DNA from: Brachypterus glaber
Taxonomy: Eukaryota > Arthropoda > Insecta > Coleoptera > Kateretidae
Assembly (NCBI GenBank): GCA_958510825.1
Contig: OY294051.1
Span: 25,779,265 to 25,843,264 of the forward strand
Length of the DNA stretch: 64,000 nucleotides
Reading direction: 5' to 3'
The position numbers and the translations under genes are program-made. Positions 34,564-43,188 of this stretch are shown here, in pieces. The notes beneath the pieces are model-generated. The model saw only the letters and a program-made list of their open reading frames with translations, searched no databases and had not been told where the DNA came from. Positions within the stretch are counted from its first letter, which is position 1; every line of letters starts with the position of its first letter.

Positions 34564-35446
34564 AGGGGCTGACCGCGCCTGAAATTTGTACAAAAGAGTT
34601 CCTTTTTGCAAAGAGTTCCTCGAAGTTCCTCCAGAGTTCCTCGGAGTTCCTCCGGAGTTCGTTGGGAGTTCCTCCTATGTTCCTTAAGAGTTCATCTCTG
34701 CAAGGGATAATTTTTGGCAAATAAGCCGTAGAAATTACCGCTGTGCAAGCACTACTGCTGCCAATATGAGGCACCCTCAAAAAAAAAGCTTTGTCCCAAT
34801 AAGGCACCCTCAAAAAAAAAGCTTTGTCTCTGACGGTTTTTTTCAACTTGGCGCCCCTACAAAAAAGAAATTGGCGCCCAAAAAAATACCTTCATAAAAG
34901 CTTTGTCCCTGACGGTTACTACAGAACTTGGCGCCCCTTCAAATAAAAATGGCGCCCCCGATTTACCTTCACGAAAAAAAGGCTTTGTCCCTGACGGTTT
35001 CTGCCAAACTTGTACACTTGGCGCCCCTTCAAAACAAAAATTGAAAATTGGCGCCCCGAAATTACCTTTAGAAAAAAAATCTTTGTCCCTGACGGTTTCT
35101 ATCAAACTTGGCGCCCCTTCAAAAAAGGATGTTTTGATAAAGTGTTTGTAACGGGCTGATCTAGTTTGAACATGAGAACGTTAATTCACATGGGTAATAA
35201 ATAATAATTGTTTCTGACCGCGTCTGAAATTTGTACAAAAGAGTTCCTTTTTACAAAGAGTTCCTCCATTTTGCAAAGAGTTCCTCCGTTTTGCAAAGAG
35301 TTCCTCCATTTTTCAAAGAGTTCCTCCAGAGTTCCTCCCTTTTGCAAAGAGTTCCTCGGAGTTCCTCCAGAGTTCCTCGGAGTTCCTCCAGAGTTCCTCC
35401 TGAGTTCCTTCGGCTTGTACAAAAGATTTCCTCGCGGTCAGCCCCT
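34564..35446. mobile_element. TIR element filled with minisatellites
   Basis: Ends aggggctgaccgcg (34564-34577) and cgcggtcagcccct (35433-35446) are exact inverses. Inside are two blocks of gagttcctcc-type repeats (about 34590-34700 and 35240-35405; a 20-bp unit gagttcctccattttgcaaa in the second). They flank four to five copies of an approximately 80-bp unit (gctttgtccctgacggttt followed by aacttggcgcccct, about 34780-35130). Both strands stay partly open because of the repeats (for example EELRGTLEEL), but this is not evidence of coding. Confidence 0.65.
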
Positions 35447-35469
35447 AGAAAATTTCCTTTCGGGGTTTG

Positions 35470-35640
35470 GACTTTTTCTAGGCGAGATCTAGTCATAAAA
35501 GTTTTGTGTCAGGGGTAAAGCTTTTCTTTCAGAGGCGAGAACTTTTTTCAAAAATTGGCGTCAGGGGTAAAGTTTTTTTTTAGGGGCGAGGCCTAGTGTC
35601 ATCAAAATTTCGCCAGAGGTAAAGCTTTTTTTTTAGACAG
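35470..35640. repeat. Short tandem repeat, about 50-65-bp unit
   Basis: Three copies of caggggtaaagctttt-type sequence alternate with aggggcgag..ct blocks. Confidence 0.55.
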
Positions 35641-35924
35641 TAATTGGTTTTATTAGTTAGTAAATTTTGGTACCGCACACCCTCCTCTAACGCGCTATGT
35701 GGCCAAACGGGAAAAAAGTCACCAAAATTATTTTAGCTGTTAAATGCAAAGCAAATAAGTTATTAATTGGTAAAATGCCAAAATTTTCCTTAAATTTTAT
35801 CACCGGCCCCCTAAAAACCCCTAATTAGGTGATATTATTTAACTGCACTTCCAGACAAGCTAGACATTTGACATTCGGCATACGCATAGAGGATTGGGCA
35901 TATAGTCCAAAAAATATATAAAAA

Positions 35925-36415
35925 ATCTGTCAGATTTTATTGGATTCTAATAAAAATTGGTATTCAGGGGTTTTTGAAGATGCTTAAACAGAATCTGTTT
36001 TTAAATATTTTAAATTCAAAATGGAGGATCCAATCTGTTTGATTTTACTGGATTCCAATGGCTTTTGGCCGTAATATCGTAAAACTTCATAAGAGGGGGT
36101 TTTTGAGGATGCTGGAACTGAATCTTTTTTAAAAATTTAAAATTGAAAATGGCAGATCCAATATGGCGGCCAGATCTGTTAGATTTTATTGGATTCTAAT
36201 AAAAATTGGTATTCAGGGGTTTTCGAGGATACTGGAACTGAATCTGTTTTTAAGAATTTTAAATTCAAAATGGAGGATACAATATGGCGGCCAAATCTGT
36301 TAGATTTTACTGGATTCTAATAAAAATTGGTATTAAAGGGTTTTTGAGGATGCTGAAACAGAATCTGGTATAATAAATTTAAAACTCAAAATAGCGGATC
36401 TAATATGGCGGCCAA
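35925..36415. repeat. Tandem array, ~120-bp unit, about four copies
   Basis: The repeated string atctgttagattttattgga, attctaataaaaattggta, then aggggtttttgagga and caaaatggaggatccaatat recurs at about 35925, 36045, 36170 and 36290 with moderate divergence. Confidence 0.75.
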
Positions 36416-36536
36416 TTTTTATTAATGTTCACGGATTTTGAAAAAAAAAAGATGGTATCTGTGGGTGTTTGTGGCCGATTAAACCGAATTTGATGTTAAA
36501 AATTTAAATTTAAAATCGCATTTTTTTCAAAAATAC

Positions 36537-36990
36537 AGTGCCCAGTAAAAGAGCTTTCCCATTTTTCACCTCCGCGCGTAAAATAGATCTTTTATTATCA
36601 TATTCACTTTTAGCAGCCTTAAAAATATACCAATTTTCACGAAAACTACCCCCTCTTAGGGGGTGGAGTAAGAATTTTTTATTATCAGATTCACTTTCAG
36701 CAACCTGAAAAACCCAATATACCAATTTTCACGAAAACTACCTCCCACCCTTTAGGGGATGGATTTAGCATTTTTTTATTATCAGATTCACTTTCAGCAA
36801 CCTCAAAAACCCCAATATACCAGTTTTCACGAAAACTACCCCCCACCACTCAGGGGGTTAAACTAGGAAAAAAATATTATCAGATTCATATTTGTCGACC
36901 CCAAAAACTCCTATATACCAATTTTGACGAAAATATTTACACCCACTCCTGCGGGGGTGGAGTTAGAAAAAATTTATTATCAGATTAAAC
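36537..36990. repeat. Dispersed element with ~97-bp tandem repeats, copy 2
   Basis: Same lead-in as 27497 (cccagtaaaagagctttccc) and the same units (ttatcagattcactttcagc, caattttcacgaaaactacc), about four copies. Each unit carries a variable C/T-rich insert followed by a G-rich one (for example cccctcttagggggtggag). Confidence 0.75.
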
Positions 36991-37430
36991 TTTTGCAGGT
37001 TTTAGGTCATTATTAAGTCTATTTTGATTTGTAAGGGTACAAAAAGCCATTTAAATAGAATGCTTTTCAATTATTAAAAGACAATAAAAAATTATTTTTT
37101 AGAAGAAAAAAATTATTAAACTTTTAAGTTAAAGTAGTCACAACAGCGTTAATTTTTAACGAATTTAACTATAATTTTATACACATATAAAGTAACTATT
37201 GTGGAATGTGATACTCTTATTTATTATTCTGAATTCTATATGGGACTTTTGGTCAATTTAAAGGAGCTCCTGGCCAATTTAAGGGAGCTCCTGGCCCACT
37301 GTCGGGCCCCTCGACAATTTTTTTTATTGATTTTGATGACTAAAAAAAAACTCATCACCCCCACCCGGGCCCCTCAGAAACTCCGGGCCCGGGGGGAACA
37401 CCCCCGACGACCCTGCGGGTGATTCTACAT
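36991..37430. other. No gene; start of a GC-rich repeat region
   Basis: The duplicated aatttaaaggagctcctggc / aatttaagggagctcctggc (37255-37290) is followed by ccgggcccctcagaaactcc, the inverse of a block inside the next duplication. Confidence 0.5.
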
Positions 37431-37847
37431 TAAAAAGTGATAAAAAAAAAGTGTCTATACATGTAGGTCGAAAAATTGGTCTTAAAGCTACTATGGCTCT
37501 TTACAAATGGTGCATTTTAGGTTAATCTTACAGTATTACAACAAGAGTACCTTTTTTATGTATTTTGACCTGAGGAATCATATACCAATAAAAGAACTAC
37601 AAAAAAGTTACACAGAAAAAAGTTTTGGGCAAAAAACTGATAGAGCCCCTCCGTTTCGCACGCCCCTGGTTAAAGTAAGTACATTAATTAATAATTAATA
37701 CATTACTATGTATATATATATAATTATTGTATTATTGTTTGAGTACATGAGAGTAATATACGAAGATGAACCTTGTTAAGGTCAGTTCGCATTCAAAATC
37801 TCGTCGCTCTATCACAAAGAGTACCAGAGTTATTAACTAAAAACCCA

Positions 37848-38970
37848 ACTTTATTTTTATTACAAATTTAAAGGGTCATAACTGGTTTTTCATGTTTCTT
37901 GCTAGGTCGGGGGTGTATCCCCCCGGGCCCGGAGTTTCTGAGGGACACGTTTTTTTTTCATTATTATTCATAAAAATTTTAGAAGTAAAAAATTTTTTGA
38001 AGAGGTAAAAAAATTTTTGGTAGGCCCGGATTTTTGTGGGGGGCCCGGGTGGGGATGATGAGTTTTTTTTAGTCATCAGAACTTTCTAGCAGGTAAAAAA
38101 TTTTTTGGGGGGGGGCGGAGTTTTCTGGTGGGGCTTGGGTGGGGGTGATGACTCATCACTGATGAGCTTTTTTTTCAGAAATTTTCAAATTAAAAATTAA
38201 AAATTTGGAGGGGGCGCGTGGAGAGTCATCAAAATTTTTGGGAGGAAACAAAAAAATTAGTCGGGGGCCGTAGCTACGGCCCCTACGCGTAGGTTACTCC
38301 CCCGGGCCCCGATTTTCTGTCTACGGCCCTGATAAGACTGCAAACACCGTGTATATAACGTGTTGGAAAAATCATGAAATTGACGAACCAAATTGGTCTT
38401 TAACTAACCCAACCCTATTTTTATTACAAATTTAAAGGGTCATAACTGGTTTTTCATGTTTCTTGCTAGGTCGGGGGTGTATCCCCCCGGGCCCGGAGTT
38501 TCTGAGGGACACGTTTTTTTTTTCATTTTTATTCATAAAAATTTTAGAAGTAAAAAATTTTTTTAGGTAAAAAAAATTTTGGTAGGCCCGGATTTTTGTG
38601 GGGGGGCCGGGTGGGGGTGATGAGTTTTTTCTAGTCATCAGAACTTTCTAGCAGGTAAACAATTTTTTTGGGGGGGCGGAGTTTTCTGGTGGGGCTTGGG
38701 TGGGGGTGATGACTCATCACTGATAAGCTTTTTTTTCAGAAATTTTCAAATTAAAAATTAAAAATTTGGGGGGGGGGGCGTGGAGGGTCATAAAAAATTT
38801 TTGGAGGAAACAAAAAAAATAGTCGGGGGGGGCGTAGCTACGGCCCCTACGCGTAGGTTACTCCCCCGGGCCCCGATTTTCTGTCTACGGCCCTGATAAG
38901 ACTGCAAACACCGTGTATATAACGTGTTGGAAAAATCATGAAATTGATGAACCAAATTGGTCTTTAACTT
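37848..38970. repeat. 564-bp tandem duplication
   Basis: Two head-to-tail copies, offset by 564 bp. Each contains gtcataactggtttttcatg, ggtgtatccccccgggcccg, gtagctacggcccctacgcg and gataagactgcaaacaccgt, and ends gaaccaaattggtctttaact. Copies differ by small indels in G and T runs. The short minus ORFs (37876 and 38432) arise from it and are not genes. Confidence 0.85.
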
Positions 38971-38996
38971 GGGGTGAATCTAATCTGCTGATTTGA

Positions 38997-39572
38997 CTAA
39001 AAAGGTGCGGTCTCCCAAAGTGCAAGTCCGATCCGACTCATATTGCATATATAAGCTCTTTACGCTAATATTTACCTGTGATATTAATTTCAATCCCCCA
39101 TCCCCAAAACTGGAGGTATGGGGTTAAAAAAACTAAAAAAAATGACTAAAAAGGTGCGGTCTCCCAAAGTACAAGTCCGATCCGACTCATATTGCATATA
39201 TAAGCTCTTTACGCTAATATTTATCTGTGATGTTAATTTGAACCCCCTATCCCCAAAACTGGGGGTATGGGGTTAAAAAAACTTAAAAAAAATGACCAAA
39301 AAGGTGCGGTCTCCCAAAGTACAAGCCCGATCCGACTCATATTGCATATATAAGCTCTTTACGCTAATATTTACCTGTGATATTAATTTCAACCCCCCAT
39401 CCCCAAAACTGGGGGTATGGGGTTAAAAAAACTAAAAAAAATGACTAAAAAGGTGCGGTCTCCCAAAGTACAAGCCCGATCCGACTTATATTGCATATAT
39501 AAGGTCTATACGCTAATAATTACCTGTGATATTAATTTCAACCCCCCATCCCCAAAATGTAAAAATATGGGG
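38997..39572 (+). repeat. 150-bp satellite, left array part 1
   Basis: Four monomers containing actaaaaaggtgcggtctcc, caagtccgatccgactcata, gctctttacgctaatattta and ccccatccccaaaactgggg. The array is cut by the retrotransposon insertion at tatgggg. Confidence 0.92.
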
Positions 39573-39715
39573 TGTTATTTCTTTTTAGTGCTGTTACACA
39601 ATTACAAGAAATCTATTAAAATAAACTTTGACTATTTTGACTTTTTATAATTCTATTGACAAAATCTCTTAACAACCAATAATAACAATTTTAACAATTG
39701 AACCCATTTCCAACA
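39573..39715 (-). repeat. BEL/Pao 3' LTR (143 bp)
   Basis: On the + strand it runs tgttatttctttttagtgct to acccatttccaaca, so it has TG..CA ends in + orientation. It is identical by eye to 45356-45498. Short LTRs of this size are at the low end for BEL/Pao. Confidence 0.95.
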
Positions 39716-39727
39716 TTTCTTCCCCTC
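39716..39727 (-). promoter_or_regulatory. Polypurine tract
   Basis: The minus strand reads gaggggaagaaa immediately before the 3' LTR, the expected plus-strand primer site for LTR-element replication. Confidence 0.75.
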
Positions 39728-39733
39728 AAATTG

Positions 39734-42700
39734 TTAGTTTTCTTCGACACCTTCTAAAAAATCTATCGGACAGATCTTGGCTACTGGTCTTCTATAAATT
39801 CCCGTTTTAGTCTTTACATCTACAGTTCTTACAACACCATCTTTGCCCGGATAAATATCAACTACCCTCCCTAACGGCCAATTATTTCTGGGTAGCTGAT
39901 TATCCATGACAATTACGATTTCGTCTTCTTTTAGATTTTTTTGTTGTGCTAACCATTTGGATCGAATTACAAGTGTGGGTAAATACTCTTTCATCCATCT
40001 TTTCCAAAAATGGTCTGCAAGTTGTTGTGAATATTTCCACTGCTTTCGAAGGTCCATTTTATCTTCAAAAATTCCAATAGGTTTTACTTTGCTTGATGAT
40101 CCCAGTAAAAAGTGATTTGGGGTCAAGCTTTCTACTTTACTGTCTTCTGAAATATAACTTAATGGTCTGCTATTAACTGTTTGTTCGGCTTCTAATAATA
40201 ATGTATACAAAGTTTCAAATTTAGGTGTTTGTTCCTTTAAAATAATTTTTAACGTTTGCTTAATACTTCTCACCATTCTTTCCCAAGCACCACCCATATG
40301 TGGACTTGCTGGTGGAATCATTTTCCATTGTATTTCGTCAGCAATTAACTTCTTTTCTATAAAATCGTTATCTACCTCTCTTATGGATTTCTTTAGTTCA
40401 TTATTAGCTGATGTCAAATTTGTACCATTGTCGCTCCAAATTATACAGGGTTGTCCTCTTCGTGCTATAAATCTTCTTATAGCTAATATGGCTGAGTCTG
40501 TATTTAAGGAATCTGCAACTTCTATGTGAACGGCCCTTATAGACAAGCACGTAAATAGCACACCATATTTCTTTTCCCTTTTTCTACCATGCGACACTTC
40601 AATAGGTCCAAAATAATCAATTGCAGTGTAATAAAAAACTCTAGGTGGTTTCTTTATCCTTTCCAGTGGTAATTTTCCCATAGCTGGTACTCTAGGTCTT
40701 GCATTTCTAATCTTACAGAAGTTACATGCTTGTATTACTGTTCTAATAGTTCTTCTACCATGTAAAATCCAGAATTTTTGTCTTATTTCATTAAATACTT
40801 GTTCAACTCCTACATGATTGTTCTTTTTATGATAATCTTCGATTAATAGCATTGTTAATCTATGTTTGTTATCTAATATTATAGGTCTTTTAAGTCCAGT
40901 GTCTAACTCAGGTGAGTTATCTAATCTTCCGTCTATACATATAAGTCCCTCACTAAGTATAGGTGATAAGCCATAGATTCTGCTATCTTTAGAAACTGAC
41001 TTTCCTCTTGACAAACTTCTGTGTTCTTCTGGAAAGGTTTCCTTTTGACTGGTATAATACCATAATTTCTCTGCCTCTCTCCAATCTTCACAATCTATTT
41101 TTTTTGTCCTACATATCCTTTTTCGAGCTATTTTGATAAATCTTAACAAAAAAACTGTAGATAAAATAAGTTTCTTTAAACTAGAAAATTTAAAAATATC
41201 TGGTAAATGAGTAGGATTTATTTTAGTTAAATTAAGTAAAACTCTTTTAAATTTTTCTTCTGCCTGTACTTCTTGTACTTCTATATCTTTGTCTTCAGGC
41301 CAGAAATTTTTAGATAAGTATAAAAAGTTAGGGCCTTTATACCACGTACTATCTTTGTCTATATCAGCTTCTTTGTCGTCCCGAGTGGCTTCATCTGCGA
41401 TATTTAGTTTAGACGGTACCCATCTCCATTCTATATTTTTTGAAGTTTCTTTAATTTCTGAAATCCTATTTGATACAAAAGTATTAAGTTTCTGATTTCC
41501 TTTCTTAATCCAATACAAAACTGTAGTAGAATCTGTCCAATATACAGTTTCATCTATATTAAATGAATGTTCTCTTCTTATTGTGCTACTTAATCGAGTA
41601 GCCATAACTGCTGCCTGTAATTCCAGTCTTGGAATGGTTAACTTGTTTGCTAGAGCTACTTGATTTTTTGACATAATAAATGAAACTTTTATTTCTGTTT
41701 CCAGTTCAAAACGAAAGTATGCTATCGCAGAAAAAGCTTGCTGGCTTGCGTCACAAAACAAATGCAGTTCAATTCTTTTTATTTTGTTAACATTTAAGTT
41801 GTAACATCTTTCTATTTCTATATTTTTAATCTTTTTTAAACCTTGCAACCATATTTTCCATTTTTTCTTGTGAGCTTCTAAAATTTCTTCATCCCAGTTT
41901 AACTTGCTGGACCAAACATTTTGTAGCAAAATCTTTCCTCTCACTATAAAATTTCCTAGGATTCCCAATGGATCATATATTGACATTAGCACCTGTAACA
42001 ACTCTCTCTTGGTGGGTATTTTTTCACCATTTAATACTTTTGCGTTAGCCTTATGCATATTTAAAGGAAATTTTATTTTGTCCTTGCTAGGGTTCCATGT
42101 TAAACCTAAAATTCTAACAGTTTCCTCATCATTATTAAATACATCCTTTGAATTTCTTAAACTTTCTGGTATACTATTAAAAACTTCTTCGTTATTACAT
42201 ATCCAATCCCGTAGCTCAAAACCTCCTTTTTTATGAATGTAAATTACCTCGTTAATTAATTGAATTGCTTCACTGGGTGTTTCAACGCTATCCATATAAT
42301 GTTTCTGGATAATAGCATCTGCAGCTTTTGGATACTCATCTTTAAATTCAAGTGCATTTTTATTTTTAATGTATTGTGCACAATATGGTGACGATACTGC
42401 ACCGAAAATCATTACATTCATTGCGTACTCTTCAATTTGATTTTTACTATTTTTCCACAAAAATCTTTGGCCATGTTGATCTACCCTTTTAATTAAAATT
42501 TGGTGAAACATTTCTCTAATGTCTGCTGAAAAAGCAATTGGTTTTTCTCTAAATTTACAAATAATACCAATCAGTGAATTAAAAAAGTTAGGTCCTTTTA
42601 ATAAAAAATCATTTAAGCTTTGTCCATTTGCCTTAGCAGCTGCGTCGAAAACAAATCTAAATTTACCAGGTTTATTTGGATTAACTACGGAGAAGTGAGG

Positions 42701-42949
42701 TAAGTACCATGTCTTGTAGAAATTTTCCTTAAGTTCTTCCGGTTCCAGTTTTCTAGCATAACCTTTTTGTAAATATTCTGTTAGTTTATTTTCATATTGT
42801 TCGTCAAAATGTTCATCTTTTTCTCTTTTCTGATAAATGTACTTTAGTCTCTGTTCAGCAATGTATTTGCTCTCTGGCAACTGTTCATTATTTTTCCATA
42901 GATGTCCCGTTTCCCATCTATCTCCTTTACGTCTTGTAGTTTCATCCAT
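39734..42949 (-). CDS. BEL/Pao pol: RT, RNase H, integrase (1,071 aa), RT active site damaged
   Basis: Reverse transcriptase covers residues ~60-330: FRFVFDAAAKANGQSLNDF, AFSADIREMFHQI (first catalytic Asp) and IFGAVSSPYCAQY. Where YxDDxxDS is expected the protein reads HYMDSVET (residues 217-224), so the second Asp and neighbours are missing in frame. RNase H: FCDAS (D400), RLELQAAV (E443), YWTDS (D473) and LNIADEATR. Integrase: zinc-binding H707-x4-H712 and C742-x2-C745, then the DDE core AIDYFGPIE (D778), WSDNGTNL (D840) and GGAWERMVRSIK (E890). The C-terminal domain has WPLGRVVDIYPGKDGVVRTV. Integrase and RNase H look intact. RNA copying would need another element's RT. The first Met is simply where this frame opens. 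Confidence 0.93.
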   Translation of the reverse strand: MDETTRRKGDRWETGHLWKNNEQLPESKYIAEQRLKYIYQKREKDEHFDEQYENKLTEYLQKGYARKLEPEELKENFYKTWYLPHFSVVNPNKPGKFRFVFDAAAKANGQSLNDFLLKGPNFFNSLIGIICKFREKPIAFSADIREMFHQILIKRVDQHGQRFLWKNSKNQIEEYAMNVMIFGAVSSPYCAQYIKNKNALEFKDEYPKAADAIIQKHYMDSVETPSEAIQLINEVIYIHKKGGFELRDWICNNEEVFNSIPESLRNSKDVFNNDEETVRILGLTWNPSKDKIKFPLNMHKANAKVLNGEKIPTKRELLQVLMSIYDPLGILGNFIVRGKILLQNVWSSKLNWDEEILEAHKKKWKIWLQGLKKIKNIEIERCYNLNVNKIKRIELHLFCDASQQAFSAIAYFRFELETEIKVSFIMSKNQVALANKLTIPRLELQAAVMATRLSSTIRREHSFNIDETVYWTDSTTVLYWIKKGNQKLNTFVSNRISEIKETSKNIEWRWVPSKLNIADEATRDDKEADIDKDSTWYKGPNFLYLSKNFWPEDKDIEVQEVQAEEKFKRVLLNLTKINPTHLPDIFKFSSLKKLILSTVFLLRFIKIARKRICRTKKIDCEDWREAEKLWYYTSQKETFPEEHRSLSRGKSVSKDSRIYGLSPILSEGLICIDGRLDNSPELDTGLKRPIILDNKHRLTMLLIEDYHKKNNHVGVEQVFNEIRQKFWILHGRRTIRTVIQACNFCKIRNARPRVPAMGKLPLERIKKPPRVFYYTAIDYFGPIEVSHGRKREKKYGVLFTCLSIRAVHIEVADSLNTDSAILAIRRFIARRGQPCIIWSDNGTNLTSANNELKKSIREVDNDFIEKKLIADEIQWKMIPPASPHMGGAWERMVRSIKQTLKIILKEQTPKFETLYTLLLEAEQTVNSRPLSYISEDSKVESLTPNHFLLGSSSKVKPIGIFEDKMDLRKQWKYSQQLADHFWKRWMKEYLPTLVIRSKWLAQQKNLKEDEIVIVMDNQLPRNNWPLGRVVDIYPGKDGVVRTVDVKTKTGIYRRPVAKICPIDFLEGVEEN

Positions 42950-43185
42950 TATTTTTTAGCCATAATATCTTCCTGTGAATGTTCTGAATTATATGCTTTT
43001 ATTCCAAACGATTCTGTAGTAAAAAAATCTTTTACCATATCATGTAACACTTGATCGGTTTCTCTAACCCTAATATGAAGGGTTGATTCTATATCTATTC
43101 TACCTCTAAATTGATTGATATTTCCGTGCACTACCCAACCTAGATTAGTATACGACAGTGCTGGCGAGTTTTTAGGACCTTCAAT
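42949..43185 (-). pseudogene. BEL/Pao gag-pol connector, cut off by a stop and a frame change
   Basis: In the gag frame, directly after the TAA, the sequence stays open (LGWVVHGNINQFRGRID and on to EDIMAKK) to a second stop. The next ORF is offset by one base at a run of six A (42952-42957 on the + strand as T). The linker resembles the conserved 'GPxxaPxlsxTxLGWvvxG' region of BEL polyproteins. Either a one-base indel in the homopolymer or a -1 frameshift site would explain the offset; the upstream stop argues for decay. Confidence 0.7.
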
Positions 43186-43188
43186 TAG

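Noticed and set aside
34544..35518. Overlapping 78-100 residue ORFs with EELRGTLEEL-type repeats on both strands
   Set aside because: They arise from minisatellite units whose length keeps frames open on both strands. No start context, domain or non-repeat coding sequence.
42949..42958. Programmed -1 frameshift between the two BEL/Pao ORFs
   Set aside because: An A6 run is present, but an in-frame TAA lies upstream in the same linker and the RT is also damaged, so simple decay is the more economical reading.
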